A stretch of 28,584 nucleotides of DNA, taken from Intoshia linei. Lineage: Eukaryota > Orthonectida > Rhopaluridae. Where the stretch lies: positions 1-28,584 of the forward strand of contig LWCA01000408.1 in NCBI GenBank assembly GCA_001642005.1, in the 5' to 3' direction. Position 1 is the stretch's first letter. Each line of letters opens with the position of its first letter. Below, piece by piece: positions 11,186 through 22,078 of the stretch. Made by a program: the position numbers and the translations under genes. A model generated the notes under the pieces. It worked only from the letters and a program-made list of their open reading frames with translations. It was not told the DNA's origin and did not search any database.

Positions 11186-11997
11186 TGCAAATATACGTCA
11201 GTTGTTTTGAATTATTATTTGTATAAATGTACAAAATATTTTATTCACGCCTTTATAAAAATTCAAATCTGGTCGAAAATAATTTTGATTGTATTAATGA
11301 TAACTGCATTTTACTAATTTCATTCATCTTTAGAATACTAAGATGTATATTACCAAATTTTTATTTTCACAATATGAATTCTACATATTATTTTGAATAT
11401 TAAGTTGGTCTTCTCTAATATTTAATAAACAGTTAACATTTTGAAGGGAAACAGTACGTCGCTATAAAAGGTTTGTACTGTCAGCAATAAAAATCAAATT
11501 AAACTTGGTGTTTAGTAGTAAATTTTTTATATCACCTCCCTTGCAATTTAAACCTACATATTATTTTATTGTCGATATATAAGAGAAAATTTTTCAAAAG
11601 TTATGAATAGGATGAACTTTTAGATTTCAACTTTACACCCAAAATTGTTTAATGATGGAATTTTAATTATTATTTTAAATAAAATTCATAATGTACATTT
11701 TGTTAATTCTGTATGTTTTAAATGCAAAAACGTGGTCTGTCATCACTGTACTCTAGGTCTCGGCCAATTAACGAGATTGATGAATCCATAATATTAATAA
11801 TCTCGTTGATAATATAATTTTTTTTAATCTAAGAAAATTGGACTTTGAATTGTATTTTAAATTTGTAAAAAATAAGTGGTTTTATATACAATATCTAAAA
11901 ATTTAAAAATTCGTGTTAAATTAATTTTTCTTGACGTTAACAGAGGTAAAAAAACAATAACCGAGGGTGTCTGTATATCATATTGATTATATACTAG
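11186..11997. other. Region upstream of ALDH6A1; first exon not identified
   Basis: The transit-peptide exon of ALDH6A1 should lie here or just upstream. A candidate ATG frame at about 11692-11757 (begins MYILLILYVLNAK) has phase-0 donors but does not look like a mitochondrial presequence, so it is not called. A stem AACGAGATT...AATCTCGTT at 11769-11808 sits beside ACTGTACTCTAGGTCTCGG, reminiscent of a Tigger-type end. Confidence 0.4.
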
Positions 11998-14216
11998 AGT
12001 TCAATTTCAAATTATTTTGATGGAAAAATGCGTGCTTCTGAATCTACTGAATTTTTTGATATTCATGACCCAGTAAAACTATTTATATATGAATTTTATT
12101 TATGACTTTCAGGCTACCAATAAAAAAATATCACAAGTTCCTCAAACAACATCGCAAGAATTCGTATCTGCATTAAAATCAGCGAAGGATGCTTTCCCAG
12201 AATGGTCAAATACGTCTGTCATGAAACGTCAGCAAATATTATTCAAGTACAAACAACTTATCGAATTAAATTCAGTAATATATAACTGACATGGAATTGT
12301 ATCTGATTTAGAACAGATTGGCAGAATTAATAACAAAAGACAATGGAAAAATTTTAGAAGACGCAAAAGGAGATGTTCTTCGAGGATTACGTTTTATTTT
12401 TATACATTATTTACCTTATTGACGGATTTCAACTTTTCAAAATTGATGAATTCTTATGTAGTGGAATTTGTTCCAATTTGACACTCATGGAGTTAGATTA
12501 TAATCTAATTAATGAATAAGTTAAGATACAGTTCAATTCATTGTTTATTTAGGGCTCTAGGCCAGTAATTCTCAATCTGTGGTCCTTTTGAAAGTTTTTC
12601 CGGTTCGCCGAATATTTTTGAAATGTTTTGTCTTTAAGACTTTTTTGTTTCATAAATAAATGCATATTTTTAGAAATTATTGATTTTTGTTGCTCGATTC
12701 CTAACCTTTTAATGGGCAAAACATTGGATAATATAAGTACGAATATGAATCTTTATAGTTCTCGTGCACCACTGGGAGTTACTGCTGGAATTTGTCCATT
12801 TAATTTCCCCGTAATGATACCTTTATGGGTAATTAATACTAATTATACATTTAGAATAAATTTTATCTACTTATAATTATGTATAACATTTTTTTCAATA
12901 GATGATTGGACCATCAGTAGCATGTGGAAATACAATAATTATTAAACCCTCTGAAAGAAATCCTTTGTCTACAATGGAATTATTTGAGTTGGCTAGTAAA
13001 GCCGGATTTCCTAAAGGTGTGATAAATGCAGTTCATGGCAAAAAAAAAAGTACATTTCATAAACAAATATAAAAATTTTAGCCGTCGACTTTCTATGTAA
13101 AGATCCAAATATATGTGCAATTTCATTTGTTGGTTCTGGAAAAACAGTATTTCAAATATTTACTGATTATATTTTAAAAATAGGGAAAATACGTATATGA
13201 AACAAGTACTAAACATGGAAAAAGAGCCCAAGTCAATATGGTAGAGTTCTATATTTCTTTTAGTGAAACTAATCATAAAATAAAATTAGGACGCAAAAAA
13301 TCATGTAATAGTATTGCCAAATGCTCACAAAGAATCGACTATCAAATCGGTAATTTAATAAAAAACATTAAAATTAAAATATTAGATTGTTAGTGCCGCA
13401 TTTGGAGCAGCCGGACAAAGATGTATGGCTTTACCAGTTGTTATTTTAGTTGGATCCACAGATACATGGATAGAAGACATAATAAGTGAAGCGAAAAGAT
13501 TAAAAATCGGCCCAGGTAAAAGGTAATTAAATAAAATAATTTTTTCAGGTCATACGGAACAAACAGATATTGGTCCCATGATAACTCCGCAAGCCAAAAT
13601 GCGTTTAATATCTATAGTGGAAAAGTCTATAAAACAAGGAGCTAAAATTTTACTTGACGGAACTAGCCTGGTGGTAAAAAATTATGAAAATGGAAATTTT
13701 GTTGGTCCTACGATCTTAACTGACGTTAATGTAATTTGGTATTTTTCATTTGATAAATATAAACTAGATAAACATGGAGTGTTACAAAAAAGAAATATTT
13801 GGACCCGTTTTATCTGTTTTAAATTGTGACACCCTAGATAACGCAATAGAAATAGTAAATAAAAATCGATTTGGAAATGGAGCCGCTATATTTACAGACA
13901 ACGGTGTCGACGCAAATGAATTTGTATGCAAAATAAATGTTGGACAGGTAAAAAATGTAAATATGCATTAATTTATTAGCTAGGAATAAATGTTCCAATC
14001 CCAGTTCCATTGCCAATGTTTTCATTTAGTGGAAACAAAGATTCATTTTTAGGAGATTTAAATTTTTACGGACAACATGTAACATATATTGTGAATAATA
14101 TATTTTAACATTAGGGGATTGAATTTTACACATATACAAAAACTATAACTTCAAATTGGTCACGAAAGTATACCAAGTCGAACATGTCAACTCCATCAAT
14201 GCCAACTATTAAGTAA
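11998..14216 (+). CDS. ALDH6A1: Methylmalonate-semialdehyde dehydrogenase (acylating), mitochondrial; lacks only the transit-peptide exon
   Basis: CoA-dependent aldehyde dehydrogenase of the mitochondrial matrix. It converts methylmalonate and malonate semialdehydes to propionyl- and acetyl-CoA in valine and thymine breakdown. Exons: 11998-12072, 12113-12274, 12312-12390, 12674-12828, 12902-13049, 13082-13146, 13184-13240, 13290-13349, 13386-13515, 13549-13730, 13768-13947, 13980-14078, 14115-14216. The phases close exactly, giving 497 codons before TAA, against about 500 for the mature human enzyme. Motifs in order: [60 protein letters not shown] (catalytic Cys), [33 protein letters not shown] and the C-terminal [10 protein letters not shown]. 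Introns are 40, 37, 283, 73, 32, 37, 49, 36, 33, 37, 32 and 36 nt. One oddity is NMDAKNH where the family has NMGAKNH, exactly at an exon join. No disabling mutation is seen. Confidence 0.95.
12563..12630. mobile_element. hAT-end relic in the longest ALDH6A1 intron
   Basis: CAGTAATTCTCAATCTGTGG begins a hAT-like left end inside the 283-nt intron 12391-12673, the only large intron of this gene. The right end cannot be placed, but the intron excess over its neighbours (about 245 nt) is the size of a small MITE. Confidence 0.5.
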
Positions 14217-14266
14217 ATTAATCGTAAACATAAATCTTTAAATAACCTTGCACGAATTTAAATTTA

Positions 14267-14272
14267 AATAAA
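14267..14272 (+). terminator. Poly(A) signal candidate for ALDH6A1
   Basis: AATAAA lies 51 nt after the ALDH6A1 stop, in an A-rich context. The position suits a short 3' UTR. In DNA this AT-rich the hexamer also occurs by chance. Confidence 0.45.
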
Positions 14273-14335
14273 AAAATTAAAACTGACGAATTATGAATCC
14301 AGCAAAATTACATTTTAATTCAGATATTAATATAA

Positions 14336-14479
14336 TTGATACATTATTTTACGCTTAGAATAGATGATATTGTTTGTTTTAATGAGCAAAGATACGACGA
14401 AATATATGAATCCGGCTGACATTTAGAATATTGGGACAAAAAAGAAACAAGAATGCAACTTTGGGCTAAAATAATTTAA
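14336..14479 (+). pseudogene. Coding-like scrap of unknown family with one in-frame stop
   Basis: One frame reads TLRIDDIVCFNEQRYDEIYE, then SG, a TGA at 14417-14419, and then HLEYWDKKETRMQLWAKII to a TAA at 14477. The amino-acid composition (Trp, Asp, Glu, Arg, Cys) is unlike random AT-rich translation, on both sides of the stop. No GT/AG pair fits a short intron spanning the TGA. I do not recognise the family. It may be a dead gene fragment, or a gene whose true splicing I have missed. Confidence 0.35.
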
Positions 14480-14636
14480 ATTTAACAGTTAGGATATGTA
14501 CCTATTTTCTGTTTTTCATATCTATCCACCCATTTGACCTGATCAAATAAAATAACTGGATTAACTCTCTTTAATATTAACAACATCGTCTTGTGGAGTT
14601 TAATCTATAATATTGAATGATTACATATAATAGTTC

Positions 14637-17600
14637 TCATACTTTGCTTTCTGAAGAAGATTTTATAATTTGAGGCAAATGGAGGCATATAGTTGATAGA
14701 ATACCAATATCAGTTTCAATGTTTTTGGCTACATTGAAAACGTGAACATCGTTGTAGTTTCGATATGTACTTAGAGCTTTAAACTCGCAAGTTATCAACC
14801 AATCGAAAAATTTGTACAGTATTATAGTATAAGTATCAGAAAAAGTAGAAGGTTTTGCTACAATACCATATAATTGCTCTCTTATTGACATAATACAAGA
14901 CAACAAACGATTTAAATTGGCTTCATCATAATTAATAACTATTTGTCCACAAAAATATAAAAGAATGGATACCTTCATTATCGGTTGCAAACTCTCATCT
15001 CCTTTTGTCTTTTGTACATATTTGTAGATGTAAGTCATTCTCTTCATCCTTTCATTGTCACAAAAAGGCCATCTAGTCGCCAATTCTATGTAAGAGCACC
15101 ACCATAATTCTACAATTTCGTAATCATCTTTTCGAATGCAAATGTGTTTTATGCATCGAAGATACTTTAATGGAGTCAATGTGTCTTCTGCGCGTGGAAA
15201 ATTAGTAGCTGTAGGATATTCACAATTCGTCGGTGTACTAATTAATGCTTTTTTGAAAAGCCAGCTAACAAAATGATGTTTGAAAATAATTAATGGATTT
15301 AAGGTAAACTGCCGACGACTCAAGTTAATGTCATGTATATTGAAAGAATTTCTCAATTCCACTTCACCTTCATCTGAAAAAAAGAATTTATTTCCTAATG
15401 GGTGCTTAAGCCAATGAAACGTATCATGTGCCTTGTTTAACTTAAAGTATAATCGCATAGCACGTCGGCAGAAATAACGATGCATAATTTTCTTTGTCCA
15501 TCCAGGACACACTAATCGACAAATAATTGAGGTATTAAAGTATATTCCAATTTTTTGGTCAAGATAATTTTTCGTTTTTACATTTTTTACAGCGTTTAAT
15601 GAAGAAAAAGCGAAATATAAAGCTATGATATTCAAGTGTTTTCGACGATTTTTCGGTTTAGTAGTACAAATTTCGTGAAAACAAATTTGAACCATACGAT
15701 CATATAGAGATGCAATTTTCATATAATCATGTATTGTAAACACACGGTTCATCATTATGTAGGGATTTAGAAAAAAATTGAATATATAGAAAATTATCTG
15801 AATAAATAGAGCAAAAAATATTCTAAAAAATCCAATATTTTCAACAAATTTTATTGTATCGTATTGTCCAAGATATGTCATTATGTTTCTTAATGTTTCA
15901 TTTCTAATATTTTCATTATTAATATCTTTATTACATGATTCCGATTCTGAAATATTCTTTTGGTCGTGTTTCTTGTGGAATTTAATTATGTTTTCACGTT
16001 GAAAAAATGTAAGGTTTTTAGAGAGAAAATCAAAGTTATAATGTAATTGATCCCATTCTTCTTTGTTCCAAGACGGTCCTCGTTTTTTCAACTTTGCATC
16101 CATAGACAAATCACTTTCAGATAGTAGTCTTTGACGAGGCAAAAAAAAGAAACATTTAAATAAAAACATCATAACGACAAAATTTATCATCCACCCCAAA
16201 ATCCACAGTATTATCATGTAGAACATGCTGAACGTGGAAGACTTGTCAATTAGCAATGCATCTTGACCAGGATTGGTATTCATCGAAAATAAAAGACGAC
16301 TATGTATATTTGGAGTGATTTGGAATGATTTTGTTTCTATTTTTCCAAATATTGGATACCAAGAGAGCGTACTTGTTATTAAGGAACAAGGATTAAATGA
16401 AAACAACGCACATAGTAGAATAAATGCATACACATTGGTTCTAGGGTGCATATAATCGTTATTATTTCTAGGTTCTGGGCGTTTTATTGGAGATTCTGGG
16501 TAGGTGCATTCAATTTCTTCAGTGTCATCATTTGTGCTAGACAAAAACGAAGGACTTTCACTAAAGCACCCTTCTTTCTTGAAAGCATTTTTTAAATTAT
16601 CATTATTCAAATTTGATTTGGAATTTGTATTAGAATAAATTATTTGTTTCAATTTTTTATTTTCCAAGTTGAGTTCTCGGTTTATACTCTGCAATTTTTT
16701 GATTTTTGCAATTGCCATTTTGAGAATCGATGCTTTAGATAAACGCGAATCACATTCTGTTGTTAAAATTTGTTTCAGTTCCAGTATTTTATCATTTATA
16801 CTCATCCTGTAGCGTTTTTCGATTACATTATGGCTGATTGTTCTTTTTCCTTTTTTATATTTATGTTCATAATGAACCGGACTTACACCGGATATATCAC
16901 CAGAACTGCGATCTGGGCTGTTTATTAAATTATAACTATTGTTCGTTTCCTCCATACGTATGTTGTTGTATACATTTAAGTTTTTGTTTTGCGCATCATT
17001 CATAGACAACATGGGGGACATATTATCATTATTCGATTTAACGAAATTAGAGTTTTGTTTTAAGTAAAAATTTCTAGGTTCACGAGGTTGTCTTTCTTGT
17101 GTATTATCATATGAACTATTAATCGGCAAGCTATCTACAGCAATTAAGTTTGGAACAACTGAAGAATTATCATATTGATATCCAAACATGGGAATTAGTG
17201 TATCACCATACCCATTATTGCATTTAATGGGAGAAATATTTTGTCCATTCCAATGGTGGTTTATATCATTAACACCGCTAAAGAAAGTTTTTTTTTTTTT
17301 TGTATTTAAGTACAACTCCCCATTAAATAAAGATTGTGCATTTTTCGGTATATAATTAGTATTATACATTGCTGAATCATACGTTTGAGAAGAGTTTATA
17401 AAACTTCCAACTTGTTCATATGAAATATTAGAAGGGGGTTTAATTTCATTTGTTGTGTTGCATTTTATTTCACTTTCCTGCATTGTGTAATTTTGCGTCT
17501 AAAATTTGAATTTAAACGGAAGCCGTAAATTTATCGTGATTTAACAAATATAATAGTTTAGATTTTAACTTATGACTAAATTTAGCATTATGAATTGATA

Positions 17601-18378
17601 CAAAAACCGCAATCTACTAAAATGAGATTGCAAAATAAGGATTACAGTAATCATTCATATTATATACATATGATTTGGATGTGACAATCCTTATTCAGTA
17701 ATATAATTTAAACAGCGTATCAAAAATTTTTAAATGTTAGAGCTTTACTTATATAAAATTGAATGTGTGTGTTACCGTTTATTTCAAAAATTTAAAACTC
17801 CTAGAATTTAAGAAAACCCAATTTCTAATAGTTTTTCGAGAGAGATATGTTTATGCAAGTTTTATTTTCAGAAATGTAATCCTTCATGGTCTAAAGCCCA
17901 TTTTACCCTTTCTTTTAAAATAAAATAAACCCTATAATTTAAAAAAACAAACATTTTGGAACACGTTTAAAGTCTTACATACCCTATCAAAAATATTTCA
18001 ATTTTTAACTCAGACGAATTTATCGATTAAAATTTAAATTGCCTTTTCAATTATACGTTCACATCATTATAAGTAGTAATCATAATATGACAAAATTACT
18101 AATTACAATATTAAGAAAAAAATATAAATAAAACTTACAGAATGTATAACTTTTGATTTGATGTATGGACTGTGTACAAACATAGCATTGTCTGATTTAA
18201 TCGGAAAATTAATATCGTCAAAGAAATCATCACTCATAGACTGAAGAACTTCAGGGTTTTCATGTTTGCTGCATTTTGAATCATTTAAAAAGGTATCAAT
18301 TAAATCTAAATATTTAGCAAATCGTAAATAAAATTTACCATCTATCCTGTTAGATTGATCCTTAGATGCAGAATTCAT
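14637..18378 (-). CDS. SREBF: Sterol regulatory element-binding protein (SREBP), membrane-tethered bHLH-zip transcription factor
   Basis: ER-membrane precursor cleaved in the Golgi to release a bHLH-zip factor for lipid and sterol genes. Two exons: 18378-18139 (80 codons) and 17498-14637, joined in phase 0 (CATTCT|GTAAG ... TTTTAG|ACG), giving 1033 aa; family members are about 1,100. N-terminal acidic segment (DDFFDDINF) at about residues 50-57. bHLH at about 296-345 with HNVIEKRYRMSIND, including the SREBP-specific Tyr, then a leucine zipper. First membrane helix at about 436-456, FILLCALFSFNP, with the Leu-Cys pair and Asn-Pro of the site-2 protease target. Lumenal loop with SRLLF, a plausible site-1 protease site. 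Second helix at about 504-532, then a long C-terminal regulatory domain that would bind SCAP. The N-terminal linker is Asn/Ser-rich. Nearly the whole protein is one exon, unlike the intron-rich neighbours. An acceptor just before the ATG (TTTTAG, 18400) implies an upstream 5' exon. Confidence 0.96.
17499..18138 (-). other. SREBF intron 1 (640 nt)
   Basis: Separates the short acidic-domain exon from the main exon. No gene or clear transposon end was found in it. Without this join the main exon would start at a Met (17483) lacking the acidic activation segment, which could also serve as an alternative start. Confidence 0.8.
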
Positions 18379-18823
18379 GGCTCTTTTATATTTTACAACT
18401 AAAATTAAAAGTAAACATTTATGCTTAGAGATAGTTTAAATCGCAATTAGTATATCGAATTTAATTTTATTGCACAATACAAGGAACTTATTTAGTTATA
18501 ATACGTACTATATTTTGTAAATTGGAACTACTTTTGGAACTTACTTGATGAAATATATTTATACATGTATTTATAATACATTGTAGGTACTAACTAGGTA
18601 ATAACTAGTCTGTTTGTTATACTTCGTAAAAACAGTAGGTAGCTTTGCCGAGGGCAAATTTTTTCAGCTCTATTTTAATGCATCATAAATAAATATGTAA
18701 ATAATAATTAATGTACATTATTTTTTTCTTTTATTTTCTACTTATACATTACAAATGTAATGTTTGTCAAAATATCGAGAATAACCTGTATATCAAATTT
18801 TAATAAAAAATTGAGTTAATATA

Positions 18824-19543
18824 TAGTGAAGACTCCTTATAAGCACACTTTATATATGTGCTTATTTCTATTTAACGGAATTCCTCGTTAATGGAAAAAA
18901 GGTCTGGATTAACGGACTGATTTTTTCTAAAGTACAAAAATTTCGTTAAATTTTAACTTAAAATGACTGCCATCTTAATTATAATAATACTTAAGATTTT
19001 TCGGTTGAAATGAAAAGCTATATATACGTAAAACATTTTATTTTCTTCTTACTTAATTATGATAATAATGGTTGATTATTAATTATATAACATGAAATTA
19101 TCTACAAATATAGGTTAAGCGGAATGAAAATCAAAATATTTTCGTTGTTATAATGCAGTGGTTCCCGATTCAAATAATATACGGAACCCATTTCAAAATA
19201 TAATAATGATTAAAATATATTATGTAACCATTGGTTATGGATATATTGCCATATTTTTTATAAGTCAGATAGGTTATTTCATGTTTTCTAGCCTAATATA
19301 CAAAGTTTTGCCTATCAAATTAATGTATAAACAAAATTGCATAGTTTTAACCGATCTAGGGCATTCAAGCGTATGACCGGAGAGGTTTTTTTGCTAACCA
19401 ATAAAAAATTTTTATCAGAATGTGGTTTTTTGATAATTATTCATGTTTTCTATTGATAAATCTTTGTATTTTCCAAAATTCACCCCTTTCAGAAACACCC
19501 TACTGTACATTGTAGATTTTGACGAATAGTGGAGGTTTGATTG
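18824..19543. mobile_element. pogo/Tigger-like non-autonomous element (about 720 bp)
   Basis: Left end TAGTGAAGACTCCTTATAAG and right end GGAGGTTTGATTG (reverse complement CAATCAAACCTCC) are imperfect inverted repeats flanked by TA on each side (18822-18823, 19544-19545), as for Tc1/mariner/pogo elements. Near the left end is a stem TAAGCACA...TGTGCTTA, and then TTAACGGAATTCCTCGTTAA, typical of Tigger-like subterminal sequence. A second end, CAGTGGTTCCCGATTC (19156), suggests a nested hAT fragment. No transposase frame is seen; plus frame 19158-19376 has no motif. Confidence 0.45.
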
Positions 19544-19866
19544 TATCTATAAAAAAATATCTATACAAAAAGACAATATAAATGAAATAGAAAATCACTA
19601 CTAAATCACAGTCAAAATTTGCTTAAAAATTGACCTTTTTTCAGCTAATGCTACTATTAGTGGTTTTACTAGCAAACATTTTAAATTTTTATTAGACAAA
19701 ATATTTTTATTCTTCACTGCTGGTTCACATGGAAAGGGTATTGGTAGTTTGTACTTCATTTTTTTAAGGTTGCTTGACTCATTATTCGGCTAAATGAATT
19801 TATTAACATTATAAATTAAGTTTACATTGAACTATGTGATTGGTACATTACATGGCGTATAGCAGA

Positions 19867-20369
19867 CAGTGGCGGATCTAGGATTTTTAGCCAGGGTGCG
19901 AAATAATTATTAGGGTCTAAACTCATATAATGTATTTAAATTGAATTTTTATATTATGTTTATTAATATATTTCTTTACTCATAATAATTGATATTTTTT
20001 TTCTAGTTTACATTCTACTAAATTTATCAACAACTAAATCAAAATCAACATTTTCGGCAAGTTATCTTTCAATTACACTTACGATTACTAACTTGTAATT
20101 GATGTATCAACAACGTTAAGTCCGATAATTATCGGTATTAATTAAGTTAAATTATCATTTAAATTAAACTGCTGTTAAACTCTGATAATAAATAACATAC
20201 ATAAAACTTAAAGAATGATAACAAGCATAATTTTATAAATGCAATGTGGTGTGTCCTATAAATTTTTTTTTAATTTTACACCATGTTACTATACAAATTA
20301 AAATATTTTAGGTAAAATTTGTCACGCCAGTAGGGACGACCGCCCTGCACACACCTAGATCTGCTACTG
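19867..20369. mobile_element. Non-autonomous hAT element, 503 bp
   Basis: Left end CAGTGGCGGATCTAGG and right end CCTAGATCTGCTACTG are inverted repeats (14 of 16 bases match). The flanking octamers ATAGCAGA (19859-19866) and ATAACAGG (20370-20377) agree at 6 of 8 bases, as expected for an aged 8-bp target duplication. The interior is AT-rich with no transposase frame. This end sequence is distinct from the CAGTGGTTCTTAACC group elsewhere in the window. Confidence 0.75.
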
Positions 20370-20703
20370 ATAACAGGGTGGACATATTTTTTGTAGTAAA
20401 TTTTTTTCGTTTCATTAATGATCAATCTATACACCTGTACGAAATTTTATCAGTTTACATAGTGTAAATAAATTGAATTGAACACTTTCATTAGTGTATA
20501 GTCATAAAATGAACACCTATAGTAGTGCTAGGGCAGGCAAACCCCAAATTTTGTAATTTCATTACATTTTGCGAATAATAGGTGTTATTAAACGTTATTC
20601 ATCCTATTTTATTTTGAAATAATCGACTATTTTATTTTTCGCATTCATAATTTAGTATCCCAAATGTTAACAGTCAACATTGATATTTGTTAAGTATCTA
20701 GGA

Positions 20704-21790
20704 CAGTGGTTCTTAACCGTGGTGCATAATCAATTTTTAGGGTGCACATAGCTATTTTCAATTTTTTTTAATTACATAAATAAAATAATTAGTTAAAAAT
20801 TAATTTTTTTTCTAAATGAGTAAAATTACATAATTGATATTATTATTATCAACAAAAAGATTAGATATAAGACATAATTTCATCTTGTTAATACTTATTA
20901 AGTTAAGTTAATTTTGTATTTTCAACTTTTTTAAGGTATACAAATTATGTATTTTAATATATAAATTATTATAGAGTTTTTAATTTTTTCCTTTAACGTT
21001 TAAAGGATGTCTAAAAGAAGACAATAAAATAACAATTATGTAGAATTTAGTTTTACCTGTCGTAATGATTCAGATGAAACCGAAAAACCTCAGTGCATTT
21101 ACTTTTCGGCGTTTTATGCAATAATAGCATAAAGCCAAACCTTCTACGTAATCATAGGAATATAAAACACTCAAATCCCACTGACAGTGTTGAAGTTATC
21201 GCTTGAAAAAGAAGACGTTTCGATATAGGTGGAACAGTTGACAATTTATCATTTCTTTTCAATGTAACAAAATTGTAGAGGCATAATATCATGTTGCTTA
21301 GATATTTTCTAAAAAAAAAGCATCATACCATCGGAAACGTTGATCAAACCCTGTAGTCTTAACATTGCAAAACTTCTACTTAGCGAAAAACCAAAAGGGG
21401 CACTTAAATCAATTCCTTTGTAGAACGATTATAAATTTAGCAGAAATTATCGAAGTTCAAGTTATGAATGAACTTCGAAAAAGCCTAGTAAAATTTAGTT
21501 TACAATTGGACGAATCTACTGATGTGTTTGCAAGATATGTTGTGAATGATAACATTAAGGAGCAATATTTGTTTTGTGAGTCATTAAATAAAACTACAAG
21601 AGAATTGATGTATTCTAAATAAATTATATATGACTATGATAGCTTTAAATGCTATATTTGGTGGTTTTTGGTGTAGTATGCTTAATATCTATCCATTTGT
21701 GACTGAAATTGCTCTTGAAGTAATTATTACTTTTGTTACAACATAGTTTTGTGAGGCTGGATTTTATTTTCTAACAAATTAAAAAAAAAA
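20704..21790 (+). pseudogene. hAT transposase relic (ZBED5/SCAND3-like), internally deleted
   Basis: The left end CAGTGGTTCTTAACCGTGG is at 20704. The coding remnant starts at ATG 21007 (MSKRR...), then a decayed BED-finger region (FTCRNDSDET, PQCIYF) with stops, then an intact stretch 21365-21622 containing SLVKFSLQLDESTDV and YLFCESLNKTT (the RNase H-like start). About 50 nt later come the C-terminal dimerisation motifs IYPFVTEIALEVIITF and FCEAGFYFLTN. Several hundred codons of the catalytic core that should separate these are missing, so an internal deletion fused the two ends. Multiple stops make it dead. No matching right terminal repeat was found. Confidence 0.8.
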
Positions 21791-21814
21791 GAAAAAGAAA
21801 TACATAAGAGGTAC

Positions 21815-22078
21815 GTGCCGGTATGCGAGTTAGCATATCAAAAACAATGCGAAGATTTAGCTTACTTCTCATTTCAAAGCAACAATAACGATCCCATTAA
21901 AATTTATGTAAATAAATTTGTCAATTGTTATGTAAAAGTTTTCCGCTATAACTTAATCCGTCTATTTTGTGAGTATTCAACATTATATTTGAATAATCTA
22001 TTTTTGATTAATGAATTTGGTGGTATGACCAGGGCTACTACATTTTCCGATATTTTTCAATGGAATATTTATAGATAA
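21815..22078 (+). CDS. Unrecognised open reading frame after the hAT relic
   Basis: The frame is open from about 21795 and reads RYVPVCELAYQKQCEDLAYF and on to MTRATTFSDIFQWNIYR before TAA. It has a mixed, protein-like composition (several Cys, Tyr, Phe, acidic residues) rather than A/T-run translation. It carries no family motif I recognise, no ATG near the start and no clear splice sites. It follows the hAT C-terminus directly in another frame, so it may be host DNA or the target of the insertion. It may also be a chance frame. Confidence 0.25.
   Translation: MPVCELAYQKQCEDLAYFSFQSNNNDPIKIYVNKFVNCYVKVFRYNLIRLFCEYSTLYLNNLFLINEFGGMTRATTFSDIFQWNIYR

Larger units (their letters stand above)
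14217..14636. other. Convergent intergenic gap between ALDH6A1 and SREBF
   Basis: 420 bp separate the two stop codons of genes that point at each other. It holds the ALDH6A1 poly(A) signal and a plus-strand coding-like scrap at 14336-14479. Confidence 0.7.

Noticed and set aside
11044-11226. Plus-strand ORF of 60 aa
   Set aside because: It lies within MITE copy B and includes its terminal repeat.
15834-16455. Plus-strand ORF at 16273-16455 opposite SREBF
   Set aside because: Antisense shadow of the SREBF membrane region.
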